Assembly (NCBI GenBank): GCA_029932895.1
Contig: JAOZPF010000121.1
Coordinates: 1-8,445, forward strand
Direction of reading: 5' to 3'
DNA length: 8,445 nt
From: Anaerolineae bacterium
Lineage (GTDB): Bacteria; Chloroflexota; Anaerolineae; B4-G1; DUEL01
Shown: positions 1 to 6,947 of the stretch, piece after piece
Numbering within the stretch: the stretch's first letter is position 1
Layout: each line of letters opens with the position of its first letter
Made by a program: the position numbers and the translations under genes
The notes under the pieces: model-generated
Databases searched by the model: none
Told to the model about the DNA's origin: nothing
What the model saw: only the letters and a program-made list of their open reading frames with translations

Positions 1-360
1 CGTCAGAAAGAGAGTCTTGCGCCGATTCCAGGAGCAGCGGAAGCAACTCAGCGGTAGCGGTTCGTCGGCGGGAAACGGGACCAAGCGGTAGGCAACCCCC
101 AGCTCTTGGAACCACGGCCTGAGGGTCTCGCTCAGATCGGGGAGGCCGGCTGCGGTGTTGACCACGTGCATGGCGATCACTTCGTAGGTGAATGGGACGC
201 GCTCCCGATAGCGGATGAGCAGGTCGAGCAGCGCCAGGCTGTCTTTGCCGCCGGAGACGGCCACTGCTACCCGGTCGCCCTGAGCCAGCAACTCGAACTC
301 TTTGCAGGCTCGGGCAAAGGGCTTGAGTAGAAACGCGGCGATGCGGTCGGGGTCGCTCAT
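1..360 (-). CDS. PP-loop ATPase, TtcA/TilS-type tRNA thiolation family (partial, C-terminus off the window)
   Basis: I read this frame directly from the reverse complement. It is open from an ATG at 360-358 to the window edge, giving 120 residues without a stop. Seen: a PP-loop nucleotide-binding motif SGGKDS at residues 36-41, preceded by the strand GDRVAVAV, and a CxxC pair at C106/C109 followed by a basic stretch (NRRK, 112-115). This order matches TtcA, the enzyme that adenylates and thiolates cytidine 32 of tRNA. TtcA has this CxxC, which helps hold an iron-sulfur cluster, and the GDR segment before the PP-loop is also typical. The family is about 250-310 residues long, so well over half is missing. 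The start lies 24 bp after the rmlB stop, with only a weak GCGGGA ahead of it, so translation may depend on upstream ribosomes. Other PP-loop thiolases or an uncharacterised adenine-nucleotide hydrolase are possible. The family is fairly sure; the exact substrate is not. Confidence 0.82.
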   Translation of the reverse strand, partial: MSDPDRIAAFLLKPFARACKEFELLAQGDRVAVAVSGGKDSLALLDLLIRYRERVPFTYEVIAMHVVNTAAGLPDLSETLRPWFQELGVAYRLVPFPADEPLPLSCFRCSWNRRKTLFLT

Positions 361-384
361 TCCCGCTTCATACTGGGTGGATTG

Positions 385-1407
385 CTATACCTCGCGGCCT
401 TTGTACTGCCGCTGGTAGTAAGCCTGGTAATGCTCCCCGCTCTTGATGGGTCGCCACCACCACTCGTTCTCCACGTACCAACGGACGGTATGCTCGATGC
501 CCTCCTGAAAGTTATGGGCCGGCTCCCAGCCGAGAGCGCGGATCTTGGATACGTCGAGGGCATAGCGGCGGTCGTGGCCGGGCCGGTCCTTCACCGGCTG
601 GATGAGGGAGACAGGCTTGCCCAGGATGTCGAGGATGGCGTGGGCCATGTCGATGTTGCGGGTCTCTTCCCCGGTGCCAAGGTTGTAGACCTCGCCTACC
701 TCTCCCTTGTGGAGAACGAGGTCGATGCCCTCACAATGGTCGAGCACATATTGATAATCCCGCATCTGAGTGCCGTCGCCATAGAGGGGCAGCGGCTGGT
801 CGTCGATGGCGTTGGTCACGAACAGGGGGACCACTTTTTCGGGGTACTGGTAAGGGCCGATGTTGTTGGAGCCGCGGGTGATGGTCGCCGGGACGCCAAA
901 GCTGGTGTAGTAGGCGATGCAGAGCATATCACCTCCGGCCTTGGAGGCCGAGTACGGACTGCGGGTGTGAAGGGGGTCGCTCTCTTTTGACCTCCCTTCC
1001 AGCACCTCGCCATAGACCTCGTCGGTGCTCACCTGGTGGTACCGCTCCAGGCCGAACTTTTTGGCGGCCTCTAGCAGCACGTGGGTGCCAAAGACATCGG
1101 TGCGGATGAACTCGTCCGGTTCCATCAGCGAGCGATCGACGTGGGTGGCGGCGGCAAAGTTGACGATGGTGTCGACCTGATGTTCTTGCACAGTCGTCTC
1201 CACCTTCCCGGCGTCGCAGATATCGCCCTGGACGAAAGCGTACCGCGCGCCGAAATCGCGGGCGACGTCCTTGAGATTCTCCAGGTTCCCGGCGTAGGTG
1301 AGTTTGTCATAGACCACGATGCGGTAATCCGGGTATTTTTGGAGCATGTAGCGGACAAAATTGGAGCCGATGAAACCGGCTCCTCCGGTGACCATCAGGT
1401 TACGCAA
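385..1407 (-). CDS. rmlB: dTDP-glucose 4,6-dehydratase RmlB
   Basis: This 340-residue protein is full length for RmlB, an NAD+-dependent extended short-chain dehydrogenase. It converts dTDP-glucose to dTDP-4-keto-6-deoxyglucose, the precursor of dTDP-rhamnose and other deoxysugars. Seen: the Rossmann glycine motif GGAGFIG at residues 8-14, NAD-ribose Asp in YDKLTYAG (D34), THVDRS at 88-93, the dehydratase triad T128-D129-E130 in STDEVYGE, the YxxxK pair Y152/K156 in PYSASK, the substrate loop NNIGPYQYPEK near 181-191, and RPGHDRRYALD near 275-285. The start is TTG, chosen because a strong GAGGAGG site lies six bases upstream; the next Met, M5, sits too far away. No rmlA, rmlC or rmlD is in view, so the rest of the deoxysugar route must lie elsewhere. 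It follows the propeller lipoprotein by 42 bp and precedes the PP-loop gene by 24 bp. The cytoplasmic role is well supported. Confidence 0.97.
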   Translation of the reverse strand: MRNLMVTGGAGFIGSNFVRYMLQKYPDYRIVVYDKLTYAGNLENLKDVARDFGARYAFVQGDICDAGKVETTVQEHQVDTIVNFAAATHVDRSLMEPDEFIRTDVFGTHVLLEAAKKFGLERYHQVSTDEVYGEVLEGRSKESDPLHTRSPYSASKAGGDMLCIAYYTSFGVPATITRGSNNIGPYQYPEKVVPLFVTNAIDDQPLPLYGDGTQMRDYQYVLDHCEGIDLVLHKGEVGEVYNLGTGEETRNIDMAHAILDILGKPVSLIQPVKDRPGHDRRYALDVSKIRALGWEPAHNFQEGIEHTVRWYVENEWWWRPIKSGEHYQAYYQRQYKGREV

Positions 1408-1413
1408 GGGTTT

Positions 1414-1420
1414 CCTCCTC
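1414..1420 (-). promoter_or_regulatory. Ribosome binding site for rmlB
   Basis: On the minus strand this reads GAGGAGG, six bases before the TTG at 1407-1405. It is a near-ideal Shine-Dalgarno site and decides the TTG start over the internal ATG four codons later. Confidence 0.85.
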
Positions 1421-1449
1421 TGACAAGTGATAAGCAGACATCGCAGGTT

Positions 1450-3354
1450 CTATGGTCCGTCGTAACGACTGACGCCGGCCCAGGTGCCCACCCAGACTGC
1501 GCCGTCGGGACCGGCCGCGACGCTGAAAACTCGGTTGTCCGCCAGGCCGTCGGCGGTGGTGTAGTTGGTCCAGGATTCGCCGTCAAAGCGGGCCAGCCCT
1601 GCGGTGGTCCCCACCCACAGCTCGCCGCGCGCGGTGGCGATTCCTCCCACCGAGTTGGATGGCAGGCCATCGCTGGTGGTGTAGGTGGTCCATTGCCGCC
1701 CATCGTAGCGGGCCAGGCCGCTGTCGGTGCCGAACCACAAAGCTCCCTCCGGCCCGACGCCGATGGCGTGAATGTGGTCATCGGGCAACCCCCCGCCGGT
1801 AGTGCCGGTGGTGTAGGCGCTCCAGGTCTCGCCGTCGTACCGGCTCACGCCGGACTGGGCGGTGCCGAACCACAGGCTGCCGTCGGGTCCTACCGCCACG
1901 GCGCGCACCGACCCGCCCACCAGCCCGTCGTCGGGGGTGTAGCCGACCCACATACCGTTGGCAGTGGGTTCTCCGGTGGGTAGGCGCAACATCACCCCCT
2001 GCTCAGTGCCGAACCAGACGGTGCCGTTCGGTCCCGCAGCGGCGGCATAGACCTGGTTGCTGGTGGCGGGGCTGATGTCGGGCAGGTAGGTGGTCCAGCT
2101 CTCCCCATCGTACTGGCTCACGCCTCCCCATGTGCCAGCCCACAGGGTGCCGGAAGGGCCAACGGCCAAGCTGTAGACCCGGTCGTCGGCCAGCCCGCCT
2201 TCGGTGGAGGCGACGGTGAAAGAGGTCCAGTCATTGGTATCCCACTGGCTGACACCGTTCCAGGTGCCGACCCAGACCTCTCCCTGGGGGTCGACCAGGA
2301 GGCTCCAGGCCACGTTGAAGGCCGGGCCGCCTTCGGTGACGTGTGCTGTCCAGTTCTCCCCGTCGAAGCGGGCCAGGCCGCCGTTGGTTGCCAGCCACAC
2401 ATCGCCACCGGGAGCGATGGCGATCCCTCCGACCGCATTGCTGGGCAACCCTGTGTCGGTGGTGTAGACGATCCAGTTTGTCCCATCCCAGTGGTTGACA
2501 CCTCCTCGGCTGGTGCCAGCCCACACATCCCCTTCCGGTCCCACAGCTAGGGACCAGACGAGGTCGTATGATAGCCCTTCCTGGGCCGTGGTGGTGGTCC
2601 AGTTCTCGCCGTCGAAATGAGCCAACCCGCCCTCGGTGCCGGCCCACACGTCCCCCTCCGGCCCCACGGCCAGAGCGTAGACGTGGTTATCGGGGAGCGG
2701 GCCACCGGAGGCGATCGCCGTGTAGACCGTCCATTCCCCTTGATCCAGGTGTGCCAGCCCCCCGTAGGTGCCCAGCCACACACTGCCGTCCGGGGCGATG
2801 CTGACGGCACCCGTCGCGTCGTGGGGCAGGTCGCTGTTGGCAGTGGTGTAGGTCGTCCAGGTCGTTCCGTCCCAGTGGCCCACGCCGCCGCTGGTACCGA
2901 CCCAGAGGCTGCCATCCGCCTCGATGGCGATATCCAAGACGGCCTCGCCAGCCAGTTCGTCGCCGGGCATGTAGGTGGTCCATTCATCGTCGGCAGGGGC
3001 AAAGCGGCTCAGCCCCGTGGCGGTGCCGAACCAGACCGCGCCGTCGGGCGCGACCGCCACCGCCCAAACATCGTTGCCCGCCAGGCCGTCGTCCACGGTG
3101 TACTGTGTGTAGGTAGAGCCGGTCGGGTCCCAGCGCACCGCGCCGCCAGAGCCCACTGCCCAGATGTTTCCCTCCTGGTCAAGGGCGAGGTCGCGCAGCA
3201 TGTTGGCGTTGGCGAAAGAGGTCCAGCCAGGGTGAGGGCCGCTGGGTGTTCCTGGAGGCAGCGCGGCGGGAGTGTTCCCTCCAGGCTGGCAGGCGACCAG
3301 CGCCATCGCGCCTAGTAGAAGCAGGCTGACGATGCGGCTAATGGTCCTGGGCAT
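1450..3354 (-). CDS. Secreted lipoprotein made of 14 two-component-regulator-type propeller repeats
   Basis: This 634-residue protein begins with a lipoprotein signal: arginines at 3 and 7, a hydrophobic core (VSLLLLGAMALVA) and a lipobox L19-V20-A21-C22. It should therefore be lipid-anchored on the outer face of the cytoplasmic membrane. A short Pro/Gly linker (about 23-42) leads into 14 tandem repeats of roughly 42 residues, from about 51 to the end. The consensus is a hydrophobic strand, GPDGxVWxGT, GGLxRxDG, WTTYTT, then GLPxN. This is the Reg_prop pattern found in the periplasmic sensor half of hybrid two-component systems, where 14 repeats fold as two seven-bladed propellers. Here no membrane helix, histidine kinase or other output domain follows, so it is a stand-alone propeller. 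No catalytic residues are recognisable. Ligand or partner binding, perhaps of the glycan made by neighbouring genes, is inference. Its ATG overlaps the psuG end by 17 bp and has its own AAGGAG site. Confidence 0.9.
   Translation of the reverse strand: MPRTISRIVSLLLLGAMALVACQPGGNTPAALPPGTPSGPHPGWTSFANANMLRDLALDQEGNIWAVGSGGAVRWDPTGSTYTQYTVDDGLAGNDVWAVAVAPDGAVWFGTATGLSRFAPADDEWTTYMPGDELAGEAVLDIAIEADGSLWVGTSGGVGHWDGTTWTTYTTANSDLPHDATGAVSIAPDGSVWLGTYGGLAHLDQGEWTVYTAIASGGPLPDNHVYALAVGPEGDVWAGTEGGLAHFDGENWTTTTAQEGLSYDLVWSLAVGPEGDVWAGTSRGGVNHWDGTNWIVYTTDTGLPSNAVGGIAIAPGGDVWLATNGGLARFDGENWTAHVTEGGPAFNVAWSLLVDPQGEVWVGTWNGVSQWDTNDWTSFTVASTEGGLADDRVYSLAVGPSGTLWAGTWGGVSQYDGESWTTYLPDISPATSNQVYAAAAGPNGTVWFGTEQGVMLRLPTGEPTANGMWVGYTPDDGLVGGSVRAVAVGPDGSLWFGTAQSGVSRYDGETWSAYTTGTTGGGLPDDHIHAIGVGPEGALWFGTDSGLARYDGRQWTTYTTSDGLPSNSVGGIATARGELWVGTTAGLARFDGESWTNYTTADGLADNRVFSVAAGPDGAVWVGTWAGVSRYDGP
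1453..3204 (-). repeat. Fourteen tandem propeller repeats, about 42 codons each
   Basis: Counting each W-x-G-T (or variant) strand gives 14 units, covering roughly residues 51-634. Most carry the WxGT core. Unit 1 has WAVG and unit 7 has WLAT in its place. Units 6 and 11 carry one extra residue after GT (SRGGV, AQSGV). Unit 10 has an insertion of several residues before its aromatic strand (LPTGEPTANGMW). Unit 14 stops at YDGP and lacks the WTTYTT strand. The repeats have clearly diverged at the DNA level, with many silent and replacement differences, so the array looks old and maintained as protein rather than freshly duplicated. Confidence 0.85.
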
Positions 3355-4288
3355 TTGGTTCTCCTTGGGCGGCTGGCCTCTGTGCGGTCGTGCACAGTGC
3401 GCTGGCGATGCGGGCGGCGATGCGACTGTTGTTCAGGAGCAGGGCCTGGTTGGCTGCCAGAGATCGTCCGCCTGTTTGTGTGGAGAGGCGGGCGAGGAGG
3501 AAGGGGGTTAGCTCCTTGCCGCCGATCCCCTGCGCCTCCGCCGCGGCGACGGCGGCCTCGATCTCGGCATTGGCCTCATCCCAATCCAGCGCCGCCTCCG
3601 CCGGAATTGGCGCGCAGACCAGGACGGCGGCGGAGAGGCCCAGCGCATCGCGGGCCTGCGCGATCGCGGCTACCTCGTCAGGTGTGTCGGCGCGGGCTGG
3701 CACAGGCAGGCCGGAGGAAGGGCTGGTGAAGGCGGGGAAGGTATCAGTTCCGTATCCCACCACCTCCACTCCCAGCGTCTCCAGCCTCTCCAACGTGCGC
3801 TCCAGGTCTAGGATAGCCTTGGCTCCGGCGCAGACGACAGTGATGGGTGTGGTCGAGAGAGCGGGCAGGTCGGCGGAGACATCTTCGGGGTGTCCGCGGT
3901 GGATGCCGCCGATGCCGCCGGTGGCAAAGACAGAGATGCCGGCCTGGTGGGCCAGGAACGATGTGGCGGCAACGGTGGTGCCTCCGCTGCGGCCGTGGGC
4001 CAGCGCGGCGGGCAGGTCGCGCAGGCTCACCTTGAGTGGGGCGGTTTCGTGGGCCAGCCGTTCCAGTTCCGGGGGAGTTAGTCCCACATGGATGGTGCCT
4101 TCCAGCACTCCGATGGTGGCTGGTAGAGCGCCTTCCTCCCGCACCACCTCCTCCATCTTTCGAGCGACCTCCAGGTTGAGCGGGGTGGGGAGGCCGTGGG
4201 TGATGAGGGCGGATTCCAGGGCGACCACGGGCGCGCCGTCACGGAGCGCCTGCAAGATAGGGGGGGCAAGAGTGAATAGCGGTTTCAA
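3338..4288 (-). CDS. psuG: Pseudouridine-5'-phosphate glycosidase PsuG
   Basis: This 316-residue protein matches PsuG (E. coli YeiN, about 312 residues) from end to end. PsuG reversibly splits pseudouridine 5'-phosphate into uracil and ribose 5-phosphate in the cytoplasm, the C-nucleoside salvage step after the kinase PsuK. Seen: ALESALITHG with E25, KVSLRDLP with K86, ATGGIGGIHRG near 122-132, SADL with D140, GAKAILDL with K157, GKELTPFLLARL near 257-268, and N280 before LLLNN. By alignment from memory these correspond to the E. coli active-site residues E31, K93, D149, K166 and N289, so the enzyme looks intact. The start is TTG, picked because AAGGAA lies six bases upstream. The last 20 or so residues extend past the family core and run over the start of the lipoprotein gene. 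No psuK or pseudouridine transporter is in the window. It follows the M20 hydrolase by 27 bp. Confidence 0.95.
   Translation of the reverse strand: MKPLFTLAPPILQALRDGAPVVALESALITHGLPTPLNLEVARKMEEVVREEGALPATIGVLEGTIHVGLTPPELERLAHETAPLKVSLRDLPAALAHGRSGGTTVAATSFLAHQAGISVFATGGIGGIHRGHPEDVSADLPALSTTPITVVCAGAKAILDLERTLERLETLGVEVVGYGTDTFPAFTSPSSGLPVPARADTPDEVAAIAQARDALGLSAAVLVCAPIPAEAALDWDEANAEIEAAVAAAEAQGIGGKELTPFLLARLSTQTGGRSLAANQALLLNNSRIAARIASALCTTAQRPAAQGEPNAQDH
3361..3366 (-). promoter_or_regulatory. Ribosome binding site for the propeller lipoprotein, inside psuG
   Basis: AAGGAG on the minus strand lies six bases before the ATG at 3354-3352 and within the psuG coding region. Site and overlap suggest translational coupling of psuG and the lipoprotein. 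Confidence 0.8.
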
Positions 4289-4293
4289 ATCGG

Positions 4294-4299
4294 TTCCTT
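4294..4299 (-). promoter_or_regulatory. Ribosome binding site for psuG
   Basis: AAGGAA on the minus strand sits six bases in front of the TTG at 4288-4286. It supports TTG as the start, which also gives the N-terminal length expected for PsuG. Confidence 0.7.
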
Positions 4300-4315
4300 T
4301 CTCTCGCTCTGCGTA

Positions 4316-5512
4316 TCAGCTTGTGGCTTGTGCCAGAAGCTCGGTAGCCAATCGGGCGTACACTTCCGCCGCGGTCCAGACATCCTCCACGCGGACCGAC
4401 TCGTTGGCAGCGTGGGCGAGGTCGGGGTTGCCGGGCCCAAAGCCCACGGTGGGGATGCCGGCGACGCCGGCGGTGTAAGTGCCCTCGGTGGAAAAGTCCC
4501 AGTGTCCCACATGGGCTCGGTGGCCTGTCTGCGCCCTGACTGCCCGTGCCAGCGTTGTGACCAGGGGGTGATCCTCCTCGATCACCCAGGGGGGATAAAA
4601 CCCTGTGGCGTGGCAGGGGTAGCCGGTGTAGCTGGTGGCGGCGATCTCGGTCACCTGTACGTCGGCACGGACATCTTCGCGGGCGATGATGCGCTGCACC
4701 TCGGCCAGAGCCATCGCCTTGGTCTCGCCCAACGTCAGCCGTCGGTCGATGATGATCTCGCAGCGGTCCGGCACGGCGTTGCGGCTGGAGGCGCTGCTCT
4801 GAATGTCGGTCACAGCCAGACTGCCCGGCCCCAGGAATGGGTCCGTTGGCAGTTGCCCAGCCAGCAATTCCAGCCCAAAGATCAGGCGGGCGGCGGTGTA
4901 GATGGCGTTCTCGCCCAGTGCGGGTTGGGAAGCGTGAGCGGAGCGGCCGTGGGTGGTCACCTGTAGCTCGACCCGGCCCCGCTGCCCGCGGGCGATCCGC
5001 AGGTTCGATGGCTCGGTGATCACAACCCAATCCGGTCTCACCCCCTCCTCTTCGATCAGCACCCGGCTGGACAGCCCTTCGGACGGCTCTTCCTGCACCA
5101 CGCAGGCCACGACGACCTGGCCGTTTTCCAGCTTCTCCTGGCCGAGCAGAGCGGCGCCATAGATCATTGCTGCCAGCCCGCCCTTCATATCGCAGGCCCC
5201 CAGCCCGTAGAGCTGCCCCCCCACTATGTCGGCTCCAAAGGGGTCATAGCTCCAGGCCGTGGCGTCGCTCACTGCCACGGTGTCCATATGGCCGTTGAGC
5301 ATCAGAAGCGGGCCGCTGTCACCGCCAACGTAGCCGATCACGTTCCCGATTCGATCCACGCGCACGTGACGGAACCCTAGCCGCTTCATCTCGGCCATGA
5401 TGCGCTCCGCCAAAGGCCCTTCCTGCGTGGAGGGGCTGGGGGTGCGGACCAGCTCTTGCAGGAAAGTTACCAGCTCTGCCCGTTCCTTGTTGCCGAGTCG
5501 AAACTTGGTCAT
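4316..5512 (-). CDS. M20 family metallohydrolase, YgeY-like (ArgE/DapE superfamily)
   Basis: This 398-residue protein has the M20 di-zinc hydrolase layout: catalytic core, a dimerisation lid inserted after about residue 175, then core again. Seen: H75 and D77 in NGHMDTV, bridging D108 in LGACDMKGG, the catalytic and metal pair E141-E142 in QEEPSEG, E167 in ITEPSNL, the lid motif HGRSAHAS with its His, and a late metal His in AHAANE. The C-terminal stretch DFSTEGTYTAG, GIPTVGFGPGN resembles YgeY, often named a selenium-metabolism-linked hydrolase, more than classical ArgE or DapE. Family enzymes remove acyl or amino-acid groups from amides; the substrate here is unknown. The frame is open 34 codons further upstream, but the ATG at 5512-5510 is preferred. 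It has a GAGGTG site, lies 19 bp after the upstream stop, and begins where homologues do. A longer start would overlap the phosphotransferase gene. Confidence 0.9.
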   Translation of the reverse strand: MTKFRLGNKERAELVTFLQELVRTPSPSTQEGPLAERIMAEMKRLGFRHVRVDRIGNVIGYVGGDSGPLLMLNGHMDTVAVSDATAWSYDPFGADIVGGQLYGLGACDMKGGLAAMIYGAALLGQEKLENGQVVVACVVQEEPSEGLSSRVLIEEEGVRPDWVVITEPSNLRIARGQRGRVELQVTTHGRSAHASQPALGENAIYTAARLIFGLELLAGQLPTDPFLGPGSLAVTDIQSSASSRNAVPDRCEIIIDRRLTLGETKAMALAEVQRIIAREDVRADVQVTEIAATSYTGYPCHATGFYPPWVIEEDHPLVTTLARAVRAQTGHRAHVGHWDFSTEGTYTAGVAGIPTVGFGPGNPDLAHAANESVRVEDVWTAAEVYARLATELLAQATS

Positions 5513-5515
5513 ATT

Positions 5516-5521
5516 CACCTC
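5516..5521 (-). promoter_or_regulatory. Ribosome binding site fixing the M20 hydrolase start
   Basis: GAGGTG on the minus strand lies just before the ATG at 5512-5510. The spacing is short but workable. It falls in the 19-bp gap after the phosphotransferase stop and argues for the shorter protein. Confidence 0.65.
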
Positions 5522-5531
5522 GTGCGGCTTG

Positions 5532-6947
5532 CTAATACGCGCCCTCTCCGAACAGCACCTTGGGGATCGTGCGCAGCAGGATTCTGACGTCGAGCCAGGG
5601 CGACCAGTTCTCAATGTAGTAGATGTCGATCAGCACCCCCTCGTCGAAGGAGAGGTGGCTGCGACCGCTGACCTGCCACAGCCCGGTCATCCCCGGGGGG
5701 GCTTCCAGCCGTTTCTTGTGCCATTCCTGGTACCGCTCTACCTCCTCTGGCAGGGGAGGGCGTGGTCCGACCAGGCTCATCTCTCCGCGCAGGACGTTTA
5801 TCAGTTGGGGCAGCTCGTCCAGGCTGGTGTGCCGCAGGAAGCGTCCCACGCGGGTCAGGCGGGGGTCGTCCCGAATCTTGAAGAGCGGACCGTCGGCCTC
5901 GTTCCGTTCGATCAGCGTCTCTTTTTCTGCCTCGGCCCCCTCGCGCATCGAGCGGAACTTGAACATCTGGAAGGTGCGCCCCTCGAATCCCACGCGGGTC
6001 TGGCGGAAGACGATCGGGCCGGGGCTATCGCACCGGATCGCCACGCCGATGAGGAGAAAGATGGGCATGCCGATGGTGAGCCCCAGCACTGCTCCGACCA
6101 CATCCATAGCTCGCTTGACCAGCAAGGCGGAGCGGCTGATCGAGACCTCCTGGACGCCGATCAAGGGGACCCCACCCAGGTTTTCCATATCCATCTGGCT
6201 CAGGCTCATTTGGAACAGATCGGGGACGATCCAGGCCCGTATGTTCCGCCGCTCGCACTCGCGGACGATGCGCATGATCTTGCGGTGGTACATCCAGGGC
6301 AGAGTGATGATCACCTCATCGGCCTGTTCTCGGTCGATGGCGGCGGGCAGGTTTTCCAGGGAACCGAGGGCCTTGAAGGGGCCGATGTCGGTGTTACCCT
6401 TTTCCGGGTTGTCGTCCACGAAACCGATGACGCGGTAGCCCAGTTCCGGTTGCGCCACCACGGTGCGCATCACCGTCCGCCCAACCTCGCCAGCGCCGAC
6501 GATGATGGCTTGGATGACCCCAATCCCGCGAGCGCGCAAGCGGGCCGTGACCCCGCTTTCTATAGCGCGCACAACGGCCATGAGTAGGGCGGTGAGAATG
6601 CCGGCCTCGGCCAGCATGACGCGGGAATAGAGGAGGGGGCGGAGGACAAAGGTGATGGCCAGCATCAGCACGGTGACTTTGGCGGTGGCGTTGACGACGA
6701 TGGACATCTGCTCCACCCAGGAGCCTCGCCACTGGTGGTAGAGGCCGTCCAGGGCGAGGACGATGGGCAGGAGGATGATGTAGAGAGCGAGGAAGGGGAG
6801 GTAGACGGAGAGGGGGGCATCATAGACGATGTCACGGAACCACCGCAGCTCATACCGCACCCAGTAGCTGGCGATAAACCCGGCGGCGATGGTGGCGACG
6901 TCGATAGCGATGACCCATTTAGGTGCGTGTTGGTTGCTCTTTTTCAT
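5532..6947 (-). CDS. Polyprenyl-phosphate glycosyl-1-phosphate transferase (WbaP/CpsE-type), initiates exopolysaccharide
   Basis: This 471-residue membrane enzyme moves a sugar 1-phosphate from a nucleotide sugar to undecaprenyl phosphate, the first step in building a lipid-linked glycan. Seen in order: four predicted membrane helices (about 11-30, 47-68, 81-103, 111-127); a Rossmann-like domain with GAGEVG at 151-156 and VIGFVDDNPEKG; a hydrophobic membrane-entering helix at about 271-296 ending near SPGP (298-301); then the catalytic bacterial sugar transferase domain with FKFRSM (329-334), the acidic dyad D367-E368 in SLDELPQL, RGEMSLVGPRPP, and PPGMTGLWQVSGR. Length and order fit the large, multi-helix class of monotopic phosphoglycosyl transferases. 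The sugar cannot be read from sequence; glucose or galactose is usual for this class. Its ATG shares bases with the stop of the GT4 gene (ATGA), so the two are probably translationally coupled, with a GGAG nine bases upstream. Confidence 0.95.
   Translation of the reverse strand: MKKSNQHAPKWVIAIDVATIAAGFIASYWVRYELRWFRDIVYDAPLSVYLPFLALYIILLPIVLALDGLYHQWRGSWVEQMSIVVNATAKVTVLMLAITFVLRPLLYSRVMLAEAGILTALLMAVVRAIESGVTARLRARGIGVIQAIIVGAGEVGRTVMRTVVAQPELGYRVIGFVDDNPEKGNTDIGPFKALGSLENLPAAIDREQADEVIITLPWMYHRKIMRIVRECERRNIRAWIVPDLFQMSLSQMDMENLGGVPLIGVQEVSISRSALLVKRAMDVVGAVLGLTIGMPIFLLIGVAIRCDSPGPIVFRQTRVGFEGRTFQMFKFRSMREGAEAEKETLIERNEADGPLFKIRDDPRLTRVGRFLRHTSLDELPQLINVLRGEMSLVGPRPPLPEEVERYQEWHKKRLEAPPGMTGLWQVSGRSHLSFDEGVLIDIYYIENWSPWLDVRILLRTIPKVLFGEGAY

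Noticed and set aside
1408..1449. Terminator or separate promoter between the lipoprotein and rmlB
   Set aside because: The 42-bp gap holds a ribosome site but no GC-rich hairpin with a T run, and no convincing -35/-10 pair.
1081..1983. Plus-strand open frame of 300 codons across rmlB and the lipoprotein
   Set aside because: It spans two real genes on the other strand, and its Gly/Val/Ala repeats simply mirror the propeller repeat DNA.
1453..3204. Tandem DNA repeat array or CRISPR-like structure
   Set aside because: The periodicity of about 126 bp comes from protein repeats with diverged codons; there are no identical repeats separated by unique spacers.
3390..4478. Long plus-strand open frame of 362 codons opposite psuG
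   Set aside because: It lies antisense to the intact, clearly recognisable psuG and the hydrolase end. Its product is Arg/Ser/Ala-rich with no motif, which is typical of a mirror frame in GC-rich DNA.
5513..5614. Thirty-four-codon N-terminal extension of the M20 hydrolase
   Set aside because: It overlaps the phosphotransferase gene, has a Cys/Arg/Ser-rich composition unlike the family, and a better ATG with a ribosome site follows at 5512.
5397..6587. Plus-strand open frame of 396 codons opposite the sugar phosphotransferase
   Set aside because: It has no family motif and is rich in His, Asp and Gln from reversed codons. It lies entirely against well-supported genes on the minus strand.
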